From contig NZ_LMFQ01000012.1 in the NCBI RefSeq assembly GCF_001426905.1, positions 249,187-313,186 on the forward strand: DNA of 64,000 nt, written 5' to 3'. The notes under the pieces are model-generated. The model saw nothing but the letters and a program-made list of their open reading frames with translations. It did no database searches and had not been told where the DNA came from. The DNA comes from Caulobacter sp. Root1455 (GTDB taxonomy: Bacteria > Pseudomonadota > Alphaproteobacteria > Caulobacterales > Caulobacteraceae). Made by a program: the position numbers and the translations under genes. Every line of letters begins with the position of its first letter. Positions within the stretch are counted from its first letter, which is position 1. Below, piece by piece: positions 28,183 through 37,887 of the stretch.

Positions 28183-29256
28183 ATGAAGTTTTTCGGGATT
28201 GTCGCGGCGACGGTGCTGGCGTTCGCGCCGGGGCTGGTCGCGGCCCGGACGCCGGCCGAGTTGAACCTGGCGTGCCGCGCGCCGGGTCAGTCGGTCGACG
28301 AGGCCGGCTATGTCCGGATCGGCGGCATCCAGCAGTGGGTCGTCGTCGAGGGCCGCGATTGCGCCAACCCGATCGTCCTGATCGTGCACGGCGGCCCGGG
28401 CAATCCGAACACCCCCTTCGCCCACACCGTGTTCGGCGACTGGGCCAAGGACTTCACCGTCGTCCACTGGGATCAGCGCGGCGCGGGCAAGACCTACCAG
28501 GCCAGCCCGCCGGCCGAGGGCGAGGCCCTGACCATCGAGCGTCTGGCCGCCGACGGGGTCGAGGTGGCGCGCTACGCGACCCAGCGGCTGGGCAAGCGCA
28601 AGGTGATCCTGATGGGCGGCTCGTGGGGCTCGGCCCTGTCGGTGACCATGGCCCAGGCCGAGCCGGACCTCTTCCACGCCTATGTCGGCACGGCCCAGAT
28701 GGTCCGGTACCACGACAATCTGGCGGCCAGCTATGCGCGAACGATCGGCCTGGCGCGCGCGGCCGGCGACGCCGAGACGATCGGCAAGCTGGAGGCCCTG
28801 GGCGCGCCGCCGTGGACCAATCCCCGCGCCTTCGGGATCCTGCGGCGGGCGACGCGCAAGTACGAGGCGCTGGCGACCGATGCGCCCCCCAGAGACTGGT
28901 TCCAGCCGACGCCGGGCTACGACACCCCCGCCTACGAGGCCGCCTACGAAGCGGGCGAGGACTATTCCTTCGTCCAGTTCGTCGGCATGGCCGGCGACGG
29001 CATGGGCCCCCGGCTCGACCTGCGCAAGCTGGGAACCCGGTTCGCCATGCCGGTCTTCATGCTGCAGGGCGACCAGGACCTGGTCACGGTCCCCGAGATC
29101 AGCCGGGCCTATTTCGACAGCCTGGCCGCGCCCGAAAAGGCGTTCTTCCCGCTGGCGCGCACCGGCCACGATCCCAATCGCACGATGATCGACACGCAGC
29201 TGCGGGTGCTGGAGACGCGGGTGCGGGCGGCGGCGGTGGCGGCGGACAAGCCGTAG
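28183..29256 (+). CDS. Exported alpha/beta hydrolase, proline iminopeptidase-like
   Basis: A 357-residue hydrolase with an N-terminal signal peptide (FFGIVAATVLAFAPGLVAAR). The oxyanion block VHGGPGNPN, the HWDQRGAGKTY motif and the nucleophile elbow GGSWGSAL are characteristic of the proline-iminopeptidase (S33) group; the acid is likely Asp in QGDQDLVT and the base His in RTGHDPN. ATG 28183 is used; the longer frame reaches back into the repeat. Predicted to be periplasmic. The physiological peptide or ester is unknown. Confidence 0.87.
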   Translation: MKFFGIVAATVLAFAPGLVAARTPAELNLACRAPGQSVDEAGYVRIGGIQQWVVVEGRDCANPIVLIVHGGPGNPNTPFAHTVFGDWAKDFTVVHWDQRGAGKTYQASPPAEGEALTIERLAADGVEVARYATQRLGKRKVILMGGSWGSALSVTMAQAEPDLFHAYVGTAQMVRYHDNLAASYARTIGLARAAGDAETIGKLEALGAPPWTNPRAFGILRRATRKYEALATDAPPRDWFQPTPGYDTPAYEAAYEAGEDYSFVQFVGMAGDGMGPRLDLRKLGTRFAMPVFMLQGDQDLVTVPEISRAYFDSLAAPEKAFFPLARTGHDPNRTMIDTQLRVLETRVRAAAVAADKP

Positions 29257-29296
29257 CCGCGCATCGCGGCGAACGCGGTCGGACGCCGGGCCTGGT

Positions 29297-29660
29297 CTAT
29301 TCGACCACGTCGACGCCGTTGGATCCCCGTTGGACTTTGCCACTCCAGATTCTGCCGGAGAGGACGCCCTTCTTCTGGCCTTCGATGTCGACCTCGAGGG
29401 GCGTGCGGTTGGTGTTGACGTAGAGGGTGCGGCCGTCGACGACGCGGGCGGCTGAGGGACGGACGGCTGGGCCTGGGTGGCGACCTAGATCGCCTGGCCC
29501 TTGCCAAAGCGGTTGACCGTGACGACCGGCGGCGAGCCCTCGACGTTCGAAAGCCGCGCCAGGACTTTCGCCGTGGAGGGTTTGAGCACCTCGTAGCTGT
29601 TGATCGAGGTCTTGAACTCCACGCCGTCGATCGCGCCGGTCAGGTCCGCCCCTTGTGCTC
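29297..29660 (-). pseudogene. Remnant of a GH42 beta-galactosidase, C-terminal part
   Basis: On the minus strand two frames hold recognisable pieces in the right order. The first (about 29660-29485) reads EFKTSINSYEVLKPSTAKVLA and PPVVTVNRFGKGQAI, then meets a stop at 29485; this is the trimerisation-domain end of GH42 enzymes. The second (to 29297) reads VVDGRTLYVNTNRTPLEVDI and KKGVLSGRIWSGKV, ending GVDVVE, like the GH42 C-terminal beta domain. No catalytic domain exists upstream, so the gene is a fragment broken by a stop and a frame change. Family call is by pattern only. Confidence 0.65.
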
Positions 29661-29870
29661 GATATGCCCCTCGAGCACCTCGGTGCGGGAGAACACCTCT
29701 TCCTGGCCGTCCTGCAGCAGCTCCTCGGCGTCGGCCCGGTCCCGTTCGGCCTGGGCCAGGACGATGCGCAGGGCGTCGACCTCGGTCTGGGCCTCGACCA
29801 CGACGCTGCGCAGGGGAGCTTCGGGCGGGGCGTCGCCGAGGCGGACATCGATGCGCCAGAGGGTGGTCAT
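29640..29870 (-). CDS. Small hypothetical protein
   Basis: A 76-residue open frame starting at ATG 29870 with a good GGAGAAG site seven bases upstream. The sequence is acidic and helical (VVEAQTEVDALRIVLAQAER, DRADAEELLQDGQEEVFS), ending HIEHKGRT. It has no signal or membrane segment. It occupies the place where the missing body of the GH42 remnant would be, so it may be a new insertion or a short unrelated gene. Function unknown. Confidence 0.5.
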   Translation of the reverse strand: MTTLWRIDVRLGDAPPEAPLRSVVVEAQTEVDALRIVLAQAERDRADAEELLQDGQEEVFSRTEVLEGHIEHKGRT

Positions 29871-29977
29871 GGAGCTTCTCCGAGGTTGAAGGCGTTGGTT
29901 CGCTCCTCAGGTAACGCACCATTGCACCAAGCGGCGTTTCTGGCGAGGTTGCGGCAAGTTCAGTTCGGGGAGGCATC

Positions 29978-32290
29978 ATGGCGGACGGCGGCGGGCGACG
30001 GGGTCCCTCCTTGCGTGCAGGTTGGCGAAGAGGCCTGGACCGCAGGGCGGTCCTGGCCGGCGCGACGGGCCTGGCGGGGTTCGCCCTGGCCGGAGCGGGG
30101 GCGGCGCGCGCCGCCTCGTCCCGCGTGGAGGCCCTGATCGCCCAGATGACCCCGGAGGAAAAGGCCGGCCAGCTGTCGTGCTATTCCGACATGATCCGGC
30201 CGCCGATCGGCGACATCAATCCGCTGGTCAACCAGCGCAACACCCAGCAGATCCTGGCCGACGTCCGGGCCGGACGCATCGGCGTGCTGATGAACGGCGT
30301 CGGGGTGGAGGGGGCGCTGCTGGCCCAGACCGCCGCCGTCGAGCAGTCGCGCCTGCGCATCCCGCTGCTGTTCGCGGCCGACGTGATCCACGGCTTCAAG
30401 ACCATCTATCCGATCCCCCTGGCCGAGGCCGCCAGCTTCGATCCGATCCTGGCCGAGCGCACGGCGCGGGCCGCGGCGGTCGAGGCCTCTTCGCACGGCA
30501 ACCACTGGACCTTCGCCCCGATGGTCGACGTGGCTCGCGACCAGCGCTGGGGCCGGGGCGCGGAAGGCTCGGGCGAGGACGTGTTCCTGGGCGAGGTGAT
30601 GGCCCAGGCCCGGGTGCGCGGCTTCCAGGGGCCCAACTTGGCCGCGCCCGACAGCCTGCTGTCCACCGCCAAGCACTTCGCCGGCTACGGCGCGGTGGCG
30701 GCGGGCCTGGACTACAACACCGTGGACCTCTCCGAGGAGACCCTGCGCGAGATCCACCTGCCGCCGTTCAAGGCCGCCTTCGACGCCGGCTGCCTGTCGG
30801 TGATGTCGGCCTTCAACGATATCAACGGCGTGCCCTCCACGGCCAACAAGCATCTGCTGACCGACATCCTGCGCGGCGAGTGGGATTTCAAGGGCGTGGT
30901 CATTTCCGACTACACCGCCGACCAGGAGCTGGTGGCCCACGGCTACGCCGCCGACGACAAGGACGCCGCGCGGCTGGCCATCCTGGCCGGGGTCGACATC
31001 AGCATGCAGAGCGGGCTCTACAGCCGCTACCTGCCCGCGCTGGTCGCCGAGGGGTTGGTGCCGATGGCCACCGTCGACAACGCCGTGCGGCGGGTCTTGA
31101 GCCTGAAGGAGACCCTGGGCCTGTTCGACCGGCCGTTCCGCTCGATCGACGCCAAGGCCCAGGCGGCGAACACCGCCACCCCGGCCATGCGCGCCCTGTC
31201 TCGCGAGGCGGGCGGCAAGTCGATCGTCCTCCTGCGCAACGACGGCGGCCTGCTGCCGCTGCCGACCACGGGCAGGAAGATCGCCCTGATCGGTCCGTTC
31301 GCCGAGGACCGCGACAACATCCTGGGACCCTGGGCCTTCTTCGGCGACCAGAGCTTGGGCGTCGACCTGGCCACCGGCATTCGTGAAGCCATGGCCGACC
31401 CATCGCAGCTGATCGTCGCCAAAGGCTGCGAGGTCGAGAACACCATCCCCGGCGGCTACGAACAGGCCGTCGCCGCCGCGCGGGCCGCCGACGTGGTGCT
31501 GCTGGCGGTCGGCGAGGGCCAGAACATGTCGGGCGAGGCCCAGTCGCGCACCGAGATCGGCCTGCCCCGCGTCCAGCAGCAGCTGGCCGAGTGGGTGGCG
31601 TCGGTGGGCAAGCCGACCGTCGTGCTGCTGCGCCACGGCCGGGCCCTGGTGCTGGAAGGCGCGGTCAAGGCCGCCCCCGCCGTGCTGGCGACCTGGTTCC
31701 TGGGCACCGAGACCGGCCACGCGGTGGCCGACGTGCTGTTCGGCAAGGTCAATCCGTCGGCCCGCCTGCCGGTCAGCTTCCCGCACGAGAGCGGCCAGGA
31801 GCCGTTCGCCTACAATCACCGCACCACCGGCCGTCCCGCGCCCCAGGCCGACGACAGCCAGGAGTACAAGGCCCGCTGGCGCACCACCCGCAACGAGGCC
31901 CTGTACCCGTTCGGCCACGGGCTGTCGTACACCAGCTTCGCGCTCAGCGACGTCAAGCTGTCGACCACGCGTCTGGGCTGGAACGAGAGGCTGTATGTCA
32001 CCGCGACCGTGACCAACACCGGCAAGGTGGCCGGCGAGCACGTCGTGCAGCTCTACATCCGCGACCGGGTGGCCAGCCGCACGCGGCCGGTGCGCGAGCT
32101 CAAGCGCTTCCTGAAGGTGGCGCTGAAGCCGGGCGAGACGCGCGAGGCGCGGTTCAGCCTGGAGCGGGCGGCGCTGATGTTCGTCGGCGACAACGACCAG
32201 TGGGTCGCCGAGCCGGGGATATTCGACCTGTGGGTGGCCAGCAGCGCGGTGGACGGGCTGGCGGCGAGCTTCGAGTTGCTGGGGGCGTAG
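29978..32290 (+). CDS. bglX: GH3-family beta-glucosidase (BglX-like), exported
   Basis: A 770-residue glycoside hydrolase. The leader has twin Arg twice (RRGLDRRAVLAGATGLAGFALAG, split) before AARAAS, consistent with Tat or Sec export. The GH3 N-terminal barrel shows LLFAADVIHGFKTIYPIPL, KHFAGYGAVAAGLDYN and the nucleophile Asp in VVISDYT. The second domain has the acid/base region GEGQNMSGEAQSRTEIGLP, and the C-terminal fibronectin III-like domain has YPFGHGLSYTSFAL, VTNTGKVAGEHVVQLYIRD. All domains are complete. Probably removes terminal glucose or galactose units from plant oligosaccharides in the periplasm. Confidence 0.94.
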   Translation: MADGGGRRGPSLRAGWRRGLDRRAVLAGATGLAGFALAGAGAARAASSRVEALIAQMTPEEKAGQLSCYSDMIRPPIGDINPLVNQRNTQQILADVRAGRIGVLMNGVGVEGALLAQTAAVEQSRLRIPLLFAADVIHGFKTIYPIPLAEAASFDPILAERTARAAAVEASSHGNHWTFAPMVDVARDQRWGRGAEGSGEDVFLGEVMAQARVRGFQGPNLAAPDSLLSTAKHFAGYGAVAAGLDYNTVDLSEETLREIHLPPFKAAFDAGCLSVMSAFNDINGVPSTANKHLLTDILRGEWDFKGVVISDYTADQELVAHGYAADDKDAARLAILAGVDISMQSGLYSRYLPALVAEGLVPMATVDNAVRRVLSLKETLGLFDRPFRSIDAKAQAANTATPAMRALSREAGGKSIVLLRNDGGLLPLPTTGRKIALIGPFAEDRDNILGPWAFFGDQSLGVDLATGIREAMADPSQLIVAKGCEVENTIPGGYEQAVAAARAADVVLLAVGEGQNMSGEAQSRTEIGLPRVQQQLAEWVASVGKPTVVLLRHGRALVLEGAVKAAPAVLATWFLGTETGHAVADVLFGKVNPSARLPVSFPHESGQEPFAYNHRTTGRPAPQADDSQEYKARWRTTRNEALYPFGHGLSYTSFALSDVKLSTTRLGWNERLYVTATVTNTGKVAGEHVVQLYIRDRVASRTRPVRELKRFLKVALKPGETREARFSLERAALMFVGDNDQWVAEPGIFDLWVASSAVDGLAASFELLGA

Positions 32291-32375
32291 GGCCTATCGA
32301 CATTCGGTGGGGTGTCCGCCCCTCCGGCCGACGCGGCGTTGCAGCCGCGGCATCATCAGGGACACGACCGAAATC

Positions 32376-32831
32376 ATGACCAAGAGCAAATTGCTACGAA
32401 TGGACAATATCGGCATCGTGGTGGAATCCCTCGATGACGCGGTCTCCTTTTTCACCGAGCTTGGCCTGACGTTCGAGGGGCGAGGCGTGGTGGAAGGCGA
32501 ATGGGCGGGACGCATCACTGGACTGGGTGATCAGCGCGTCGAGGTCGCCATGATGGCCACGCCCGACGGCCACAGCCGCCTGGAGCTCTCGCGTTTTCTC
32601 GCCCCGTCCGTGGTCGCCGACCACCGGAACGCCCCGGTGAACGCCCTGGGCTATCTGCGCGCCATGTTCACGGTGAGCGACATCGACGACACCCTGGCCA
32701 GACTTCACAAGCACGGCGCTCAGCTCGTCGGCGACGTGGTTCAGTACGAGAACGCGTATCGGCTTTGCTACATCCGTGGCCCCGAAGGACTTCTGATCGG
32801 GCTGGCGCAACCCCTCGGCGGCGATCGGTGA
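32376..32831 (+). CDS. VOC (glyoxalase-like) family protein
   Basis: A 151-residue vicinal-oxygen-chelate protein: RMDNIGIVVESLDDAVSFFTELGL at the N-terminus and YLRAMFTVSDIDDTLARLHKHGAQLVG plus GPEGLLIGLAQPLG at the C-terminus. A Glu in HSRLELSRF and a terminal-region Glu in RGPEGLL are candidate metal ligands. Start ATG 32376, since earlier codons lack support. Its role is unknown; it lies between bglX and the oxidoreductase but 85 bases away from the former. Confidence 0.82.
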   Translation: MTKSKLLRMDNIGIVVESLDDAVSFFTELGLTFEGRGVVEGEWAGRITGLGDQRVEVAMMATPDGHSRLELSRFLAPSVVADHRNAPVNALGYLRAMFTVSDIDDTLARLHKHGAQLVGDVVQYENAYRLCYIRGPEGLLIGLAQPLGGDR

Positions 32832-32869
32832 CGGTCGAAGCAGAGCCCCAAGCCTCACTGGCCGTTTGA

Positions 32870-33868
<999 letters not shown>

Positions 33869-34009
33869 GTCGCCGAACCTCGACCATTTGGCGCAACGAG
33901 CGTCTTGCCTAAACCCCGGGCGCAACGTTAGGTACGGCCAGGGGCGTGAGACCTGCGTCAGGCGATTTGGAGCCGGCGGAGAGGGTGGCGCGGCCCCGGG
34001 GAGAGACGC

Positions 34010-35794
34010 GTGAAGTTCCTTGACGCCCCGTTGCCGCCGCCGCTGGTCGCCGCCCTGCGGGCCTGCCGCCCCCACCTGATGGCCGCCGCGGTGTTCAGCG
34101 CCTTCATCAACATCCTGCTGCTGGCGCCGACCATCTACATGATGCAGGTCTACGACCGGGTCGTGCCGACCGAGGGCCGGCTGACCCTGCTGTATCTGAC
34201 CCTGGTGGTGGCCTTCGCCCTGGCCACCCAGACGGCCCTGGAATCGGTGCGCTCGCGACTGCTGACCCTGGCGGGCCTGCGCCTGGACCGGCTGCTGGCC
34301 GGCGGCATCCTGCAAAGGCTGATGAGCGCCATGACGCCGGGCTCGTCGGCCCAGGGCATGCGCGAGTTCGACATCGTGCGCCAGGCCCTGTCGGGTCCGG
34401 TGGCCGTGGCCGCCTTCGACATCCCCTGGACGCCGATCTACGTGCTGGTCGCCTTCATGATCCACCCGGCGCTGGGGGCGATGACCATCGTCGGCGGCGC
34501 GGTGCTGGTGGTGCTGGCGGTGTTCAACGAGCGGGCGACGCGGACCCGGGCCCGCGAGGCCTTCCTCGCCCAGGCCCAGGCCTACGCCTCGCAGGAAGCC
34601 GCCGCCGCCAACGGCGAGGTCGTGCGCGCCCTGGGCATGCGCGGCGCCCTGCGCGAACGCCAGCTGGCCGACCGCCGCGCCGGCCTGGACCTGTCGGCCA
34701 AGGCCCAGTTCACCGGCGGCGGCTATTCGGCGGCCACCAAGTTCACCCGCATGTTCCTGCAGTCGGCCGCCCTGGGTCTGGGCGCCTGGCTGGCGGTCGA
34801 CAAGCAGATCTCGGCGGGCGCGATCATCGCCGCCTCGGTGCTGATGAGCCGCGCCCTGCAGCCGATCGAGCAGTTGGTCGGATCCTGGGGCGTGGTCGGC
34901 CAGGCGCGCGGCGCGCTGAACAACCTGATCAAGCTGTTCCCCAACCGGGGGATGGAGATCTCCGGCACCCAGCTGCCGGCGCCGACCGGGATGCTGGCCC
35001 TGGAGCAGGTGGCGGTGCGCGCGCCCGGCGAGGGGCCGGTCCTGCTGCGCGGCGTCTCCTTCCGCCTGACGCCGGGCGAGATCCTCGGCGTGATCGGTCC
35101 CAGCGGGGCGGGCAAGACCACCTTGGCGCGGGTGGCGGCCGGGGCGATCAGTCCCGACGCCGGCACGGTGCGCCTGGACGGCGCCAACCTGGCCGATTGG
35201 GACGGCGACCGGCTGGGCCGCTACATCGGTTACGTGCCCCAGGATTCGGGCCTGCTGGCCGGTTCGATCAAGGACAACATCTCGCGGTTCGCCACCTGGA
35301 GCGCCACTGGGGCGGCCGGGGGCGATCCGGCGATCATCGACGCCGACGTCGTGGCCGCGGCCCAGGCGGCCGGGGTGCATGAGCTGATCCTGCGCCTGCC
35401 CAAGGGCTATGACACGATGCTGGGGGCCGGCGGACGCGGGCTCTCGGCGGGCCAGGCCCAGCGCGTGGCCCTGGCGCGGGCGCTGTACGGCGACCCGCCG
35501 CTGCTGATCCTGGACGAACCCAACTCGGCCCTCGACGCCGACGGCGAGGCGGCGCTGAACAGCGCCATCCTGGCCGCCAAGGCGCGGAACGCCGCGATCC
35601 TGATCGTCGCCCACCGGACCGGCATCCTCAACGTCGCCGACCGCCTGCTGGTGCTGCGCGAGGGCCAGCTCGAAATGCTCGGTCCCCGGACCGACGTCAT
35701 CGCCAAGATGGCCGAGACCGCCAAGAACCAGGCCAAGGGGGCGGGCGCCAAGCCGGCTTCCACCACGACCGCCCTGCAGGCCGCCAAGCCATGA
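34010..35794 (+). CDS. Type I secretion permease/ATPase (PrtD/RsaD-like ABC transporter)
   Basis: A 594-residue ABC exporter: an N-terminal TM domain (FSAFINILLLAPTIYMMQVYDRVVPTEG, four to six helices to about residue 300) with no C39 peptidase domain, and an ATPase domain. Walker A is GPSGAGKTT, the signature is LSAGQAQRVALA (LSGGQ is usual), Walker B is LLILDEPNSALD and the H-loop is VAHR. GTG 34010 with GGGGAGAG upstream. It overlaps the HlyD gene by four bases. It would export a C-terminally signalled, repeat-containing protein with the HlyD partner and a TolC-type pore; neither substrate nor pore is next to it. Confidence 0.93.
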   Translation: MKFLDAPLPPPLVAALRACRPHLMAAAVFSAFINILLLAPTIYMMQVYDRVVPTEGRLTLLYLTLVVAFALATQTALESVRSRLLTLAGLRLDRLLAGGILQRLMSAMTPGSSAQGMREFDIVRQALSGPVAVAAFDIPWTPIYVLVAFMIHPALGAMTIVGGAVLVVLAVFNERATRTRAREAFLAQAQAYASQEAAAANGEVVRALGMRGALRERQLADRRAGLDLSAKAQFTGGGYSAATKFTRMFLQSAALGLGAWLAVDKQISAGAIIAASVLMSRALQPIEQLVGSWGVVGQARGALNNLIKLFPNRGMEISGTQLPAPTGMLALEQVAVRAPGEGPVLLRGVSFRLTPGEILGVIGPSGAGKTTLARVAAGAISPDAGTVRLDGANLADWDGDRLGRYIGYVPQDSGLLAGSIKDNISRFATWSATGAAGGDPAIIDADVVAAAQAAGVHELILRLPKGYDTMLGAGGRGLSAGQAQRVALARALYGDPPLLILDEPNSALDADGEAALNSAILAAKARNAAILIVAHRTGILNVADRLLVLREGQLEMLGPRTDVIAKMAETAKNQAKGAGAKPASTTTALQAAKP

Positions 35795-37155
35795 CCGACA
35801 CGACACTTCACGCTCCGGAGCAAGCGGCCGCCAAGGTCCCGCCGCGCCTGTCGGACGATCCCGTCATGGCCATCCGCATCGGGGCGGGCGTGGCCGGCCT
35901 GTTCTTCGTGGGCTTCCTGGGCTGGGCGGCGCTGGCGCCGCTGGACGCCGGGGCCTACGCCCACGGGGTGATCGCCGTGGCCGGCAACCGGCAGTCGGTG
36001 CAGAGCCGCGAGGGCGGGGTGGTCACCGCCATCCGCGTCGTCGAGGGCCAAAGCGTGGTCAAGGGCCAGATCCTGGTCGAGCTGTCGGCCTCGGAACTGC
36101 GGGCCAGCGAGCGCGGCATGACCGGCGAGGTCCTGACCCTGCTGGCCCAGCGCGCCCGCCTGGTCGCCGAGCGCGACAGGCAGGCCGGCTTCGCCGCCCC
36201 GCCGGAGTTCGCCAAGCTGACGCCCGAGGACAAGCCCCTGGCCGAGGACGCCCTGCGGCTGCAGCGCCAGCAGTTCCAGGCCCGCCGCAGCTCGCTTCAG
36301 ACCCAGCGCGGCGTGCTCAACCAGCGGGTCCTGCAACTGACCCAGCAGACCAGCGGCGCCCAGCGCCAGCTGGACGCCAACCGCGAGCAGCAGAAGCTGA
36401 TCGAGGAGGAGCTGGCGGGCGTGCAGGAGCTGGCCGCCAAGGGCTACGCGCCCAAGACCCGGGTCCTGGCCCTGCAACGCAGCGCCGCCTCCCTGACCGG
36501 CGAGGACGGCGCCTATCGCGCCCAGATCGCCCGCTCCGGCGAACAGATCGGCGAGACGCGCCTGCAGACCCTGTCGCTGGAGCGGCAGATGATGGAGGAG
36601 GTCTCCGGCCAGCTGCGCGACGTCCAGGTCCGGCTCGACGACTTGCAGCCCAAGGTGCTGGCGGCCCGCGAGCAACTGGCCCGGGCCACGGTCCGCGCCC
36701 CGTCCGGCGGCAAGGTGGTGGGGCTCAACGTGTTCACGGTCGGCGGCGTGGTGGCGCCCGGCCAGACCCTGATGGAGATCGTGCCGCAGGACCGCCGCCT
36801 GGTCATCCAGGCCAAGGTCTCGCCCAACGACGCCGACGACCTGCGGCCGGGCCAGAAGACCCAGATCCGCTTCACCTCGCTGCACGAGCGCGACCTGCCG
36901 TTGCTGAACGGAACCTTGACCGAGCTGTCGGCCGACAGCTTCACCGACGAGAAGACCGGGGTGCAGTACTTCCGCGCCGAGGTCGCCGCCCCGCCCGAGG
37001 AGCTGGACAAGATCCGCAAGGTGCGCGGCCCACGATCGGGCCTGCAGGCCGGCCTGCCGGTCGAGGTCCTGATCCCGCTGCGCAAGCGTTCGGCCCTGGC
37101 CTATCTGGTCGAACCGCTGTTCCAGACCTTCTGGCGCATGGGCCGCGAGCACTAG
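35791..37155 (+). CDS. HlyD-family type I secretion membrane fusion protein
   Basis: A 454-residue adaptor. One TM helix (about residues 32-52), a lipoyl-like half (SREGGVVTAIRVVEGQSVVKGQILVEL), a long alpha-helical hairpin (residues about 110-300, rich in Gln, Arg and Leu) and the returning half ATVRAPSGGKVVGLNVFTVGGVVAPGQTLMEIVPQD. Then the beta-barrel PNDADDLRPGQKTQIRFTS. It joins the inner-membrane ABC exporter to the outer-membrane pore. ATG 35791 overlaps the ABC gene stop (ATGA), showing translational coupling. Confidence 0.94.
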   Translation: MTDTTLHAPEQAAAKVPPRLSDDPVMAIRIGAGVAGLFFVGFLGWAALAPLDAGAYAHGVIAVAGNRQSVQSREGGVVTAIRVVEGQSVVKGQILVELSASELRASERGMTGEVLTLLAQRARLVAERDRQAGFAAPPEFAKLTPEDKPLAEDALRLQRQQFQARRSSLQTQRGVLNQRVLQLTQQTSGAQRQLDANREQQKLIEEELAGVQELAAKGYAPKTRVLALQRSAASLTGEDGAYRAQIARSGEQIGETRLQTLSLERQMMEEVSGQLRDVQVRLDDLQPKVLAAREQLARATVRAPSGGKVVGLNVFTVGGVVAPGQTLMEIVPQDRRLVIQAKVSPNDADDLRPGQKTQIRFTSLHERDLPLLNGTLTELSADSFTDEKTGVQYFRAEVAAPPEELDKIRKVRGPRSGLQAGLPVEVLIPLRKRSALAYLVEPLFQTFWRMGREH

Positions 37156-37246
37156 GGGGCGGCGGCATTTGACGCGTTGACCGCTCCGGTCGACGGCGCC
37201 GAAAGCGAAATGGCGATCGGCTGTTTGGGGGACACCGTCGGGCGAT

Positions 37247-37468
37247 TCAAAACCCGAGATACATGGCGACCGCTAGGGAAACACAAAGCAAAGCCCCCAA
37301 GCCGGTCAGTACACGCAGTATTCCGCGCCTACGCCCGAAGTCGTCGGCGGTCCGACGCCTGTCGACCGCCAGCACGATCCAAAGGCGAGGCCACCACGTC
37401 AGGCACAGCATCAGCCCGGCGCAAACCGTGAAAAATACCGTTCCGACCAAATCTGGATCGCTGGACAT
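37247..37468 (-). CDS. Small two-helix membrane protein
   Basis: A 73-residue frame from ATG 37468 with two hydrophobic helices (about residues 8-30, VGTVFFTVCAGLMLCLTWWPRLWIVLAV; and 50-70, VLTGLGALLCVSLAVAMYLG) joined by a basic loop DRRRTADDFGRRRG. Arg residues on the loop predict both ends outside. The ribosome site is weak. It converges on the T1SS operon. No known family is recognised. Confidence 0.55.
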   Translation of the reverse strand: MSSDPDLVGTVFFTVCAGLMLCLTWWPRLWIVLAVDRRRTADDFGRRRGILRVLTGLGALLCVSLAVAMYLGF

Positions 37469-37548
37469 TCGAAATTGTTTCACAGCGACCGGCGAACGTC
37501 GAGCGTCCGCCACGGGGCGCCCCCGCCAACGCTGTCATTTCAAAATAA

Positions 37549-37576
37549 AAGGCGGGCCTCCCCCAAGGCCCGCCTT
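37549..37576 (-). terminator. Hairpin with T-tract on the minus strand
   Basis: AAGGCGGGCCT / AGGCCCGCCTT, an 11-bp perfect stem with 6-base loop. On the minus strand it is followed by TTTTATTTTG, on the plus strand only by CAGTTTG. It therefore ends leftward transcription best. Confidence 0.75.
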
Positions 37577-37690
37577 CAGTTTGAGTCCCCCTCGGGGGTG
37601 GGCGGCGCTGAGCGCGCGGCCCCCCCAGGCCTCGCGGTGCGCCGTTCTCCGAGCCGATGGCGTTGCGCCCGAGCGTCGGTGAATACGGTC

Positions 37691-37724
37691 CGGACGATGT
37701 TGATCATCGATCAACGTTCGTCCG
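37691..37724. promoter_or_regulatory. Palindromic site upstream of the AraC gene
   Basis: The inner inverted repeat GTTGATC-ATC-GATCAAC (37699-37715) is flanked by a matching outer pair CGGACGA and TCGTCCG. It lies about 160 bases before the AraC start. It could be an operator or an mRNA hairpin. Confidence 0.5.
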
Positions 37725-37887
37725 ACAGAGCCGACACCAGTAAGGCTTTACGCGCCGTAACCATTACATGGGGGTCCCATTTTCTTGATCGCTTGTCTCA
37801 AAGGAAAACCCCCCTCTCGCTTGGTGCGACGAACGCCCGCATTGGGCGAACACCGTAAATGCGTGACTGTGCCTTGGGGGAGGCCGC

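Larger units (their letters stand above)
37469..37887. other. Long intergenic region with hairpins
   Basis: 419 bases without a convincing gene. It holds the terminator hairpin at 37549-37576, a palindrome at 37691-37724, and a ribosome site (GGGGGAGG) before the AraC gene. A CCCCCTCGGGGGTGGG block near 37590 is low complexity. No tRNA or other RNA gene was recognised. Confidence 0.6.

Noticed and set aside
24976..29343. 1455-codon open frame on the minus strand
   Set aside because: It is antisense to the acyl-CoA synthetase, DUF2236 and hydrolase genes, crosses two repeats and has Arg/Ala/Gly-rich composition without any domain; high GC makes such shadows common.
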